Below, piece by piece: positions 15,620 to 23,961 of a DNA stretch of 64,000 bases. Below the pieces are notes generated by a model. The model did no database searches. It saw only the letters and a list, made by a program, of their open reading frames with translations, and was not told the origin of the DNA. Origin of the DNA: an uncultured Paracoccaceae bacterium. Lineage in GTDB: Bacteria > Pseudomonadota > Alphaproteobacteria > Rhodobacterales > Rhodobacteraceae. The stretch spans positions 62,001 to 126,000 of the forward strand of contig CALMJS010000030.1 in assembly GCA_937864535.1 (NCBI GenBank). The letters are read 5' to 3'. How positions within the stretch are numbered: the first letter of the stretch is position 1; every line of letters begins with the position of its first letter. The position numbers were made by a program, and so were the translations under genes.

Positions 15620-17765
15620 TCCCCTCGGCCTCGGTCAGATGGCCGATGGTCGCTGCTGGATATCCGGCGAGTTTGAGCGCATCAACAGTCTCTTGGGCCA
15701 GATGCGCCGGGACAACGGCCAAGAGCCCACCCGCGGTCTGAGGATCGAACAGCAGATCGAAGCGGGGACCTTGGGGGCCGGTGACCAAGGGGATGCCGCC
15801 ACGGTTGTCCGCCCAGATCGTTGACCGCACCCCCAGTTTGGCCAGGTCTTCCGCGCCCTTGAGCGTCGGGATTTGTGCCAACTCCAACTCCGCACCGGTG
15901 CCCGACGCCTCGCAGATACCGTCCAGATGCCCGGCAAGGCCGAACCCCGTGACATCGGTCATGGCACGGGCGACAGGGGTCAGAATGCGGCTCGCGATGG
16001 CTTGGGGTTGGGACATTTGCCGATAGGCCTCTGCGACATCGGAGCCTTTGGCCTGACCGCGCATTTCGCCCGCCATCAGCACGCCGGACCCGATCGGTTT
16101 GGTCAGGATCAACGCATCGCCCGGTTGCCCGCCTGCCAGCGTAATCGGCCGCGTCGGGCTGGTGCCGATCAGGGTAAATCCAACAGTAAATTCGCTGCCG
16201 ATGCTCGAGTGGCCACCGACGATTGCGGCACCGGCTGTTTCCATCACTTGAGCGGCGGCCTCGGTCACTTCGGCCATGGTCCGGCGCTGCAACTCTTTGG
16301 ACATGCGGGGCAATATGACCGAAACGGTGGCCAAGGAGGGCGCTGCGCCCATCGCCCAGATATCACCCAGCGCATGTACCGCCGCCAGTTGGGTCATCAA
16401 ACGCGGATCATTGGTAAAAGCCCGGAGATGATCCGTGGTCATCACCTGCCAGCCTTCGGCGCCCTGAATAACCGCCGCGTCATCCCCGCGCACGGATTGG
16501 ATGTCTGCCCGGTCCAGCTGTGGCAGGTGTGTCAGCGCATCACGTAGCGCCCCGCGACCAACCTTGGCCCCGCAGCCACCGCACAGCGGTGCATCGCCCA
16601 GTTCCTCTGCCACACCGGACGCGACCTGCGACGGCAGTTTCGGATTGGCCATGACTGGCAGATCCTTGAACTTCTGCATGAATTTGCGGTCAATCCGATC
16701 CTTCCACTGCCAGAGCAGGCTGCCCTTGACCGCGGTTCCCAGCTTCTCGGCCATGGCGATTTGCCCGCCAAGCGAGACAAGCTTGAGGTAATCGGTCTGG
16801 GGAAAATAGCCGCGCAGATCACCGCCCGACAGGGCTGCCCTGAGGTTATGGAACAGAACCGGCGCCTGCCGCACGGCAAACACGCCGGCCTTGGGGCGGG
16901 GGGCGTGGGCCATATAGGCACAGTCGCCAGCGGCAAAGAGATGCGGATCGCTGGTGACCAAGGTCGGGCCGACGCTCAGCGACCCATCATAGGTTTTGAG
17001 CCCCAGATCGGACAGCCACCGATGCGGGCGCGGGCCTGCCACGCCGGTGACAAACTCCGCCTCGATCACGGTGCCATTCACCAGCTCGACGCCGGCGGAT
17101 GTAACCTGTGCAACCTCGGCGTTTTCAATCAACTCAACGCCCAGATCCGCCAGCGATTGGACCATCAGCGCGCGCGCCCTGTCATTGAACTGCGCAAACG
17201 CGGTCCCGCGATCAATCAACCGGACCCGCGGTTTGCGTCCCCTCAGGGCGTGCGCCATCGCCATCGCCAGCTCACCGCCCGCGACACCGGCCCCGATCAC
17301 CGCGATTTTCGGGGCTTTAGCCTTGGCGCGGTAGGCCTCCCATCGGGCGGCAAACGTATCCAGAGGTTTGGCAGGCACGCCATGATCGGCAAAACCGGCT
17401 AGCTCCGGCATTTCAGTGGTGATGCCCACGTCGATCGAGGCGATATCATACGGGATCGGCGGGCGACCGGGCACTGTGACGGTCCGCGCCTCTCTGTCGA
17501 TCTGCGTGACACGTCCCAAGATGATCCGCGCTCCGGCGAAACGGGCGAGCTTCACGAGGTCGATATCCAGATCATCCTTGGTGTAGTGCCCCGCGACAAA
17601 GCCCGGCAGCATCCCGGAATAGGGGGCCGTCGGTGCGGGGTTGATCACTGTCACGCGCACGCCGGGCAGTGGTTTCATCCCCCACATCCGCAGAACCAAG
17701 GCATGGGTATGCCCCCCACCGATCAGCACCAAGTCTTTGGTCAGGGGAAGGTCATTCTTCATCAT
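15606..17765 (-). CDS. selD: Selenide, water dikinase fused to an NADH-dehydrogenase-like flavoprotein
   Basis: Two-domain protein of 719 residues. The N-terminal ~385 residues are an FAD/NAD(P) pyridine-nucleotide oxidoreductase related to NDH-2 (LVLIGGGHTHALVL for FAD, IAVIGAGVAGGELAMA for NAD, FAAGDCAYM near the end). The C-terminal ~330 residues are SelD, which makes selenophosphate from selenide and ATP. The SelD active-site block is LCGGCGAKVG: the catalytic Cys and the following Lys are kept, while the second Cys of the E. coli motif is Ala. Glycine-rich GDDAAVI and GGHSSIGSE blocks are intact. Start MMKNDLP is chosen for an upstream GGAA; an ATG four codons earlier is possible. It overlaps the 3' end of the AttH-like gene by 14 nt. 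Confidence 0.95.
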   Translation of the reverse strand: MMKNDLPLTKDLVLIGGGHTHALVLRMWGMKPLPGVRVTVINPAPTAPYSGMLPGFVAGHYTKDDLDIDLVKLARFAGARIILGRVTQIDREARTVTVPGRPPIPYDIASIDVGITTEMPELAGFADHGVPAKPLDTFAARWEAYRAKAKAPKIAVIGAGVAGGELAMAMAHALRGRKPRVRLIDRGTAFAQFNDRARALMVQSLADLGVELIENAEVAQVTSAGVELVNGTVIEAEFVTGVAGPRPHRWLSDLGLKTYDGSLSVGPTLVTSDPHLFAAGDCAYMAHAPRPKAGVFAVRQAPVLFHNLRAALSGGDLRGYFPQTDYLKLVSLGGQIAMAEKLGTAVKGSLLWQWKDRIDRKFMQKFKDLPVMANPKLPSQVASGVAEELGDAPLCGGCGAKVGRGALRDALTHLPQLDRADIQSVRGDDAAVIQGAEGWQVMTTDHLRAFTNDPRLMTQLAAVHALGDIWAMGAAPSLATVSVILPRMSKELQRRTMAEVTEAAAQVMETAGAAIVGGHSSIGSEFTVGFTLIGTSPTRPITLAGGQPGDALILTKPIGSGVLMAGEMRGQAKGSDVAEAYRQMSQPQAIASRILTPVARAMTDVTGFGLAGHLDGICEASGTGAELELAQIPTLKGAEDLAKLGVRSTIWADNRGGIPLVTGPQGPRFDLLFDPQTAGGLLAVVPAHLAQETVDALKLAGYPAATIGHLTEAEGIRAR

Positions 17766-18789
17766 CAGGTTCCGCATATCCGGTCATTTCTAGATATCCG
17801 CGTCCCTGATGGGTGCCCGTCACATAAACGGGGCCCTCCCAATAAGGAATCGAAACAGACATCCACGCATTTGAATTCATTGCTATGACAGTGACATCCA
17901 CTTGCTTTCGCGGCAAGCGGACATGCCAGCGCACCGGAATAGGCCCCCCGTCTGTTGCTGCGATCTCTAACGGTTCGGCTACAAACTCTCCGTTGGCAAA
18001 CGGGGTCGGGGTCCCATCGGGATCAATCCACGTCGCTGCGGTAAAATCCTGCGCACCGCGTAACCGAAATCCCATCAGCCGCGCGCCCGAGTCAAAGACC
18101 AGCGAAAACCAGTCCCATCCGGTCTGATCCGCGGCCAAGGGCTGTGACGACCATTCCCGATCCAGCCACGCCTGACCAGTAACCTCGACATCGCCCTTCG
18201 GCAGGTGGAGAGAGCCGGACACCGGAATAAACGGGTGAGAATAGTAGTGCGAGGCCTGCCCGGAGGCCGATTTGACCGAATACCCGGCGTCCCCCTGTAG
18301 AACGGTCGGTCCGATCTGATCAAACACCAGATCATAGCCCCAATCACCGCTGGTCATCGACATGCCTGTCTCTGACAGCGTCCAATCGTCGATCCAAGCC
18401 TCTAGCCTCTCGTCCGAGGCGCCGGCCTGTCCGATGCCACCACGGCCATAGCGTTCGGCTGCATAGTGATCGGTTTCCGTGGTGATCGCCGCATGCCCCA
18501 GCCACACTTGGGGCGAAGACCAGTCCTGCGTGTCATAGGGCGCCAACGCCGAGCGGAACAGTGTCCATTGCGCCCCATAATCGCGTCCATCGGTCCCCGT
18601 CAGTGTCGCGGTAACATACCACCATTCGATCCGAAAATCGGGGTGCGCACCGTGATCGCGCGGAAATTCCAGCGCCGCGCCGCGTTCGGGCATAGCAAAC
18701 CCCTGGGCATCGGTGGCCAGCCCGGCAAATCCCTGCGCCATCGCCGCAAAGGGCCACATCAGGCAGAGGAAAGCGACCCTAACGTTCAT
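17752..18789 (-). CDS. Exported AttH/CrtC-like lipocalin-domain protein
   Basis: 345 residues with a cleavable signal peptide (1-20, ending AAMAQG). The mature protein carries DFRIEWWYVTATL and DREWSSQPL blocks, hallmarks of the AttH/CrtC (carotenoid 1,2-hydratase-like) fold, two linked lipocalin-type beta-barrels. In Agrobacterium AttH is encoded with an ABC transporter (AttEFG); the same gene order is seen here with the ATPase and permease at 18779-21807. It therefore more likely handles a lipid or hydrophobic ligand for that exporter than carotenoids; no other carotenoid genes are near. The frame extends further upstream, but MNVRVAFL gives a proper signal peptide. It overlaps the permease by 11 nt. 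Confidence 0.82.
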   Translation of the reverse strand: MNVRVAFLCLMWPFAAMAQGFAGLATDAQGFAMPERGAALEFPRDHGAHPDFRIEWWYVTATLTGTDGRDYGAQWTLFRSALAPYDTQDWSSPQVWLGHAAITTETDHYAAERYGRGGIGQAGASDERLEAWIDDWTLSETGMSMTSGDWGYDLVFDQIGPTVLQGDAGYSVKSASGQASHYYSHPFIPVSGSLHLPKGDVEVTGQAWLDREWSSQPLAADQTGWDWFSLVFDSGARLMGFRLRGAQDFTAATWIDPDGTPTPFANGEFVAEPLEIAATDGGPIPVRWHVRLPRKQVDVTVIAMNSNAWMSVSIPYWEGPVYVTGTHQGRGYLEMTGYAEPDDEE

Positions 18790-21127
18790 TTGCAAACACC
18801 CTGAGGAGACGGTCGGGCGCAGTGCGTATAAGCCGAAACGCAGGCCATCCTGCCGCGACAACCGCAGCGACCAAGGCCTGAGCCAGCAACACAGCATAAC
18901 TGGCCGGAAACACGAACATCGGCAGTTGCCAGCCAAAGGCGGCGACATTCACAATCGACAGCAACACCCATGCCAAGGCCAGCCCCAGCGGCACCGCCAG
19001 AACGCCGGTCAAAAAGGCCAACATCACCGCCCGTGCCAATTCGAGCAATCCCAGTTCGCGGCGTGTTAGACCCATCGCCCAGACCGGCGCAAGCTGCGGC
19101 AGGCGCAGACCCGCCAGCGTCAGCAGGCTCATCAGCATCGCAAATCCGGCCACCGCCAAGGTCAATACGTTCAACGCCGCCGTCACAGTAAAGGTCCGCT
19201 CGAAAATACCCAAAGAATAGGACTTGAGCGCCGACTGGTCGATGATGCTGTCTGGCGAGAGGCCAAACTCCTCGATCAACCGGGTGGTCAACGCGGGGAC
19301 CTCATGCGGCGGGAGCCTCAGACCAAACCGCAGGGCCTGCGATGCCGGATAGAGCGACTTGAACACCCTGCGCCCCAGAATGATCTGACCGATGGGATTC
19401 CCATAGTCTCCATAAATGCCGACAACAGGCAAATTCGTGTCTGAAACAGCCAGATTAGAGCCTATTTCCAGATCCAGCCGATAGGCGAGTTGTTCGTTGA
19501 TCAACACCCCCTGACCAGCATGAACCCTAGCCCATGGATCGTCGACAGACCGCAACATGCGCCAGTTTTCCCGATAGGTCGGATGATCGACAGGCCCGTA
19601 AATCTCGGCGGTTTCGCCCAGAACCTGCGTGACGACCTGATCGATGGGCAAAACCGCATCGACATAGGGGGTGAGCCACTGCTCTAACCGCTGCGCCTCG
19701 GATGCATCGTTCGCGGTGACGTAGAGTTCACTGGCAAGTCGCTGGTTCAAGAACGCAACAAAGGTAAGCCGGAACGACGAAACCATCGTCGAGACGCCGA
19801 TATTCGCGGTCATCGCCAACAAAAGTGCCGCGAGCGCCAGAGAGAGCCCCGGCAACTGTTGCCTCGTGTCGGCCCAGAACCACTGCGCCACGGCCCCTCG
19901 TGCAAGTGCCTGACCAACCCGGAGGATCACAGCCAGCGCTGCGGGCAAGAGCATAGCCGCGCCGAGCAATAGTCCGGCCAAGACACCAAAGCCCTGTATC
20001 AGGGTCGGTTCTGACAAGGTTCCGGCCCATGCGACAGCCCAGAGCACAGCCCCGATCACCGCGGTCCAGACCCTCCCCTTGCCCGCCTTGACCGCCCATG
20101 CACGTCGCTGCGCCGCCCCGAGGATCGGCATGCGCGACATCGACCAGAATGACGTCGCCGCCGCGATCATGCCGCCAAAGATCGCCATCAACAGACCCGA
20201 TATCCACCAGATCGGGCGAATGGTCAGCGTCCCGGCCACGTCCGCGCCATAGAGCCCGCGTAGGGTCGCGGACACATCAGGCAGCAACAGCGCCGCAACA
20301 CCATAGCCCAGCGCGACGCCCAAAAAGCCAGCAACCGTAGACAGGATCGCCAATTCGACCCACATCAGCCACATGATGCGGACCAAGGGCGCCCCCATCG
20401 CCCGCAATGTCCGCACCAAGGGACGTCTCTGTTCAAAGGCAAGGCCCACCGCTCCATTCGCGATAAAGATGCCGACGGCAAACGCCAACAAGCCGAACGC
20501 TGTCAGATTCAGATGAAAGCTGTCGGTGAGGCTCGCCAGATCATTGGTCCCTGCCTCGGTGAACCGCAGTCCGGGCGGTAGGATTAATCCCCGATCCTCG
20601 GTCAGGATGAGACGGCTAATATCCTGCCGCTCCAAATGGTCCGCCACCCAAGCAATGTCGGCAACGGCCGTATTCGGCGCGAGGGTTTCAGAAACAATTT
20701 GGACAGTATTCGGCAAGGTTAGGGTCACATCAGGCGCAACCCAGATGGTATTTGTATCGCTCACCTGCAGGTCGTCCAACGCCTGAACCGCCGCCAGCGT
20801 CTGCGGCGCGGTCAAGGGATCGATGCCGATCAACCGGACGCCATCTAGCCGCCCTTCGATCACCGGAGAGACCATCCATCCCGCCCGCCGCAAGTCGACA
20901 TAGGTCGCCACGGGAATATCCTGCCCGTCTACCGACACTACCTGCCGATAGTTCCCCTCTCCCAGCGTTTCGGCAGCGGCGGCATAGCTGGCGCGTGCCT
21001 CGGCATTAATGGCCTGCACACCGGACCAGAGCGCGGTCGCCAGAGCAAGTCCCGCCAGCAGCGTAAAGAGTTGCAGCGGAACATGGCGCCAATGCGAGAT
21101 CAGTGCCCGAAGGATCACCCAATTCAT
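18779..21127 (-). CDS. FtsX-like ABC transporter permease (AttFG/YbbP-type)
   Basis: 782-residue membrane protein with an N-terminal anchor (about 17-38), a large periplasmic region and two FtsX-like membrane blocks (around 215-330 and 640-770), separated by a pair of extra membrane segments near 350-430. This duplicated layout is that of YbbP or fused LolC/E-type permeases of the MacB superfamily, which act on envelope lipids or exported proteins instead of importing solutes. ATGA overlap with the ATPase gene and 11-nt overlap with the AttH-like gene make it the middle of a tight three-gene operon. Confidence 0.88.
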   Translation of the reverse strand: MNWVILRALISHWRHVPLQLFTLLAGLALATALWSGVQAINAEARASYAAAAETLGEGNYRQVVSVDGQDIPVATYVDLRRAGWMVSPVIEGRLDGVRLIGIDPLTAPQTLAAVQALDDLQVSDTNTIWVAPDVTLTLPNTVQIVSETLAPNTAVADIAWVADHLERQDISRLILTEDRGLILPPGLRFTEAGTNDLASLTDSFHLNLTAFGLLAFAVGIFIANGAVGLAFEQRRPLVRTLRAMGAPLVRIMWLMWVELAILSTVAGFLGVALGYGVAALLLPDVSATLRGLYGADVAGTLTIRPIWWISGLLMAIFGGMIAAATSFWSMSRMPILGAAQRRAWAVKAGKGRVWTAVIGAVLWAVAWAGTLSEPTLIQGFGVLAGLLLGAAMLLPAALAVILRVGQALARGAVAQWFWADTRQQLPGLSLALAALLLAMTANIGVSTMVSSFRLTFVAFLNQRLASELYVTANDASEAQRLEQWLTPYVDAVLPIDQVVTQVLGETAEIYGPVDHPTYRENWRMLRSVDDPWARVHAGQGVLINEQLAYRLDLEIGSNLAVSDTNLPVVGIYGDYGNPIGQIILGRRVFKSLYPASQALRFGLRLPPHEVPALTTRLIEEFGLSPDSIIDQSALKSYSLGIFERTFTVTAALNVLTLAVAGFAMLMSLLTLAGLRLPQLAPVWAMGLTRRELGLLELARAVMLAFLTGVLAVPLGLALAWVLLSIVNVAAFGWQLPMFVFPASYAVLLAQALVAAVVAAGWPAFRLIRTAPDRLLRVFANER

Positions 21128-21807
21128 GTGATCACACCGGATCGCAGATGTAGACGGCGGTCCAGTTTGCTGGCCAATTGGACAGAGTGGGTGACCATCA
21201 ACAGGCCGGATCTGGTCTCCTTGGCCAGATCACAAAGCGTCTCTAACACACGCAAAGCGGTGTCTTCGTCCAGATTTCCGGTGGGCTCATCCGCCAACAC
21301 CAGCCGTGGACGGGCCGCGAGAGTTCGGGCGATGGCCACGCGCTGTTGCTGGCCCCCCGACAGCTGTTCCGGATATTTCCGAAGCTGCGCCGTCAGCCCC
21401 AGTTTGTCCGCCAGATCCGCCGTCACGCCCCTGTCGTATCGACCTGCCAGCCGCGCCTGAAAGGCAATGTTTTCGGCGACCGTCAGCGATGGGATCAGGT
21501 TGAACTGTTGGAAAATCACGCCAACGGTCCCGCGGCGCAGGGTTGCTCGTCCGCGATCAGACAGACCGGTCAGACGAGTCCCGTCAATATCGATGGTCCC
21601 GCTATCAGCCTGTTCCAGCCCGCCGATCAAATGCAAGAGTGTACTCTTGCCACTACCAGATTCACCCGTCAGCGCCAGCGTTTCGCCCGGCCCAAGATTT
21701 AGCGACACGCCGCGCAGGACCGGCACCGGGCCGTCAACACCCTGAAAACTCTTGGTCAGATTATGGACAGACAGCACAGCGCACCCCGGATCGTATCCCT
21801 CAGACAT
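21124..21807 (-). CDS. ABC transporter ATP-binding protein (LolD/YbbA/AttE-type)
   Basis: 227-residue stand-alone ATPase of the MacB/LolD family. Walker A GESGSGKST, Q-loop IFQQFNLIPSLTV, signature LSGGQQQR, Walker B LVLADEPTGNLD and switch VTHS are all canonical; the FNLIPSLTV and ADEPTGNLD spellings are typical of LolD/YbbA proteins. It powers the FtsX-like permease encoded immediately downstream (4-nt overlap). It is divergent from the thiolase gene, with a 139-nt gap that must contain both promoters. Confidence 0.93.
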   Translation of the reverse strand: MSEGYDPGCAVLSVHNLTKSFQGVDGPVPVLRGVSLNLGPGETLALTGESGSGKSTLLHLIGGLEQADSGTIDIDGTRLTGLSDRGRATLRRGTVGVIFQQFNLIPSLTVAENIAFQARLAGRYDRGVTADLADKLGLTAQLRKYPEQLSGGQQQRVAIARTLAARPRLVLADEPTGNLDEDTALRVLETLCDLAKETRSGLLMVTHSVQLASKLDRRLHLRSGVIT

Positions 21808-21946
21808 AACAGCCGACTGCCCCTAGGCAAGGGCAAGTGGCATCGGCGCCCGCAGGCAGGGCAACCTTTGAACACATGCGTGACGGAACGTTTCACTATT
21901 CACATGACCGCGTCCTGATATCGTTCCTGCAACCAGAGGAGTGATC

Positions 21947-23122
21947 ATGACCGACATCGTTATCCTGTCCGGCGCAAGGACAGCCATTGGCACTTTCGGC
22001 GGTAGCCTGTCTGGGGTTGCGCCGATTGAACTAGGCACTATCGCCGCCAAAGAGGCCCTGAAACGGGCAGGCGTTGCTGGCGATACCATCGGGAATGTCG
22101 TGTTCGGGCATATCATCAACACCGAACCGCGCGACATGTATCTGTCGCGGGTCGCCGCGATGCAGGCTGGCATTCCCGAAACGGTACCCGCGATGAACGT
22201 GAACCGGCTCTGCGGGTCCGGCATTCAGGCCATCGTTTCCGCGACACAGTCTCTCATGCTGGGCGATGCCGATTTCGCTCTGGCAGGCGGGGCCGAAAAC
22301 ATGTCGCGGGCCCCCTATATCCTGCCTGACGCCCGCTGGGGTGCCAAAATGGGCGACGTGCGCGGCCTCGACATGATGTTGGGGGCGCTCAACTGTCCCT
22401 TTGGCACGGGGCATATGGGCGTCACCGCCGAAAACGTCGCGGCCGAATACGGCATTTCACGTCAGGCACAGGATGAATTTGCTGCCGAGAGCCAGCGCCG
22501 CGCCGCTGCCGCGATTGCCGCCGGCTATTTCGACAGCCAGATCGCGCCCGTTCCGGTCAAAATCAAACGCGAGACGGTGGATTTCATCCGCGACGAACAC
22601 CCGAAACAAACCACAGCCGAGGGGTTGGCGGGTCTTCGCCCGGCCTTCCAGAAGGACGGAACCGTCACCGCAGGGAACGCCAGCGGGATCAATGACGGCG
22701 CGGCGGCTCTGGTTCTGGCACGGGCAGAGGCAGCGCAGGCCGCAGGTCTGACGCCCAAGTTCCGCATCGCAGGCTATGCCCATTCGGGCGTGCGCCCGCA
22801 GGTCATGGGGATAGGCCCGATTCCGGCGGTTCAGGCTCTACTCGCGCGCACTGGACTGACGGTCAACGACTTTGACGTGATTGAATCGAACGAAGCCTTT
22901 GCCGCGCAGGCGCTGGCGGTTTCGAACACCTTGGGCCTGAACCCGGACAGGGTGAACCCAAACGGCGGCGCCATTGCCCTTGGCCATCCGGTCGGGGCCT
23001 CTGGCGCGATCATCACGGTCAAGCTGATGTACGAACTCGAACGCATCGGTGGCCGCTACGGGCTGGCAACAATGTGCATCGGCGGTGGACAGGGCATCGC
23101 CCTCGCGATCGAACGTATCTGA
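21947..23122 (+). CDS. Acetyl-CoA acetyltransferase / beta-ketothiolase
   Basis: Thiolase, 391 residues, forming or cleaving acetoacetyl-CoA and similar 3-ketoacyl-CoAs. The acyl-accepting Cys lies in NRLCGSG; the catalytic His is in ESNEAFAAQ-region companion GGAIALGHPVGASGA, and the C-terminal Cys in MCIGGGQG. These three signatures define the family. It resembles BktB-type thiolases of proteobacteria that also take C5-C6 substrates; the exact chain preference is not readable. ATG at 21947 is used because AGAGGAG precedes it; a GTG two codons earlier is less likely. It is a single-gene unit. Confidence 0.93.
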   Translation: MTDIVILSGARTAIGTFGGSLSGVAPIELGTIAAKEALKRAGVAGDTIGNVVFGHIINTEPRDMYLSRVAAMQAGIPETVPAMNVNRLCGSGIQAIVSATQSLMLGDADFALAGGAENMSRAPYILPDARWGAKMGDVRGLDMMLGALNCPFGTGHMGVTAENVAAEYGISRQAQDEFAAESQRRAAAAIAAGYFDSQIAPVPVKIKRETVDFIRDEHPKQTTAEGLAGLRPAFQKDGTVTAGNASGINDGAAALVLARAEAAQAAGLTPKFRIAGYAHSGVRPQVMGIGPIPAVQALLARTGLTVNDFDVIESNEAFAAQALAVSNTLGLNPDRVNPNGGAIALGHPVGASGAIITVKLMYELERIGGRYGLATMCIGGGQGIALAIERI

Positions 23123-23166
23123 TCCCCGTGGCCGGTGCGGAGTGATCCTGCATCGGCCGCCATATT

Positions 23167-23940
23167 TCAGGCGTCAGGATAGGCGCGTGAAAAAACCATC
23201 GTGTGATCATCGCTCTGATCGGGATCAAACGCGTAGCCGCCGACGTGGAACCCCGCGACGTCCGCCGGATCCGTAATCCGGTTTTCGATGATATAGCGCG
23301 CCATCGCACCCCGCGCCCGTTTCGCAAAGAAACTGACAATCGACGATTTGCCGTTCTTGACCTCGTAAAACTGCGGCGTGATCACCCGCAGTTTCAGCGC
23401 CTTGCGATTGGCGGCGGTGAAATACTCTTGGCTCGCGCAGTTGATCAGCGTGTCGGTCCCAATTTCCGCAGCCTGCGCATTGAGGGCCTTGGCAATCTGG
23501 TCCCCCCAATAGTCATAGAGCGACCCGCCGCGCCGGGTTTTCAGGCGGCTCCCCATTTCCAGACGATAGGGCTGCATCCCGTCCAGAGGCCGCAACAGAC
23601 CGTAGAGACCCGACAGGATCCGCAGATGGTCCTGCGCCCAGCGCAGATCGTCCTCCGACAGGGTCTTAGCCTCGAGCCCCTTATAGGTATCCCCGTCAAA
23701 GGCCAGCACGGCAGGCTTGACCTGTTCTGCGCCCGGTTCCGCCGCAAAATCACGGAACCGATCCCGGTTCAGCCGGGCCAAGGCATCGGAAATCCCCATC
23801 AGGTCGCGCAATTGCGTCAGGGTCAGATTACGCGCAGTCTTGGCCAACCGAACAGCATCCTCCTGAAACGCAGGCTCTGTCGGCATCACGTCAACGGGTG
23901 TCATATCAAGCGATTTGGCGGGCGAAACGACAATCAGCAT
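23167..23940 (-). CDS. yaaA: Peroxide-stress protein YaaA (DUF328)
   Basis: 257 residues, close to the E. coli length of 258. The N-terminus MLIVVSPAKSLD and the internal LSGLYGLLRPLDGMQPYRLEMG and FYEVKNGKSSIVSFFAKRARG blocks (first read in part) are the family signature. In E. coli the protein lowers free intracellular iron and limits oxidative DNA damage under peroxide stress, and it is a DNA-binding fold. It is encoded 21 nt after recQ on the same strand, so a shared transcript linking DNA repair and peroxide protection is plausible. Confidence 0.92.
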   Translation of the reverse strand: MLIVVSPAKSLDMTPVDVMPTEPAFQEDAVRLAKTARNLTLTQLRDLMGISDALARLNRDRFRDFAAEPGAEQVKPAVLAFDGDTYKGLEAKTLSEDDLRWAQDHLRILSGLYGLLRPLDGMQPYRLEMGSRLKTRRGGSLYDYWGDQIAKALNAQAAEIGTDTLINCASQEYFTAANRKALKLRVITPQFYEVKNGKSSIVSFFAKRARGAMARYIIENRITDPADVAGFHVGGYAFDPDQSDDHTMVFSRAYPDA

Positions 23941-23961
23941 GGGGTCTCCTTTGGCCGAGAC

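Noticed and set aside
17752-18789. Carotenoid 1,2-hydratase CrtC
   Set aside because: The fold is related, but the ABC operon context and the absence of carotenoid genes favour an AttH-type role.
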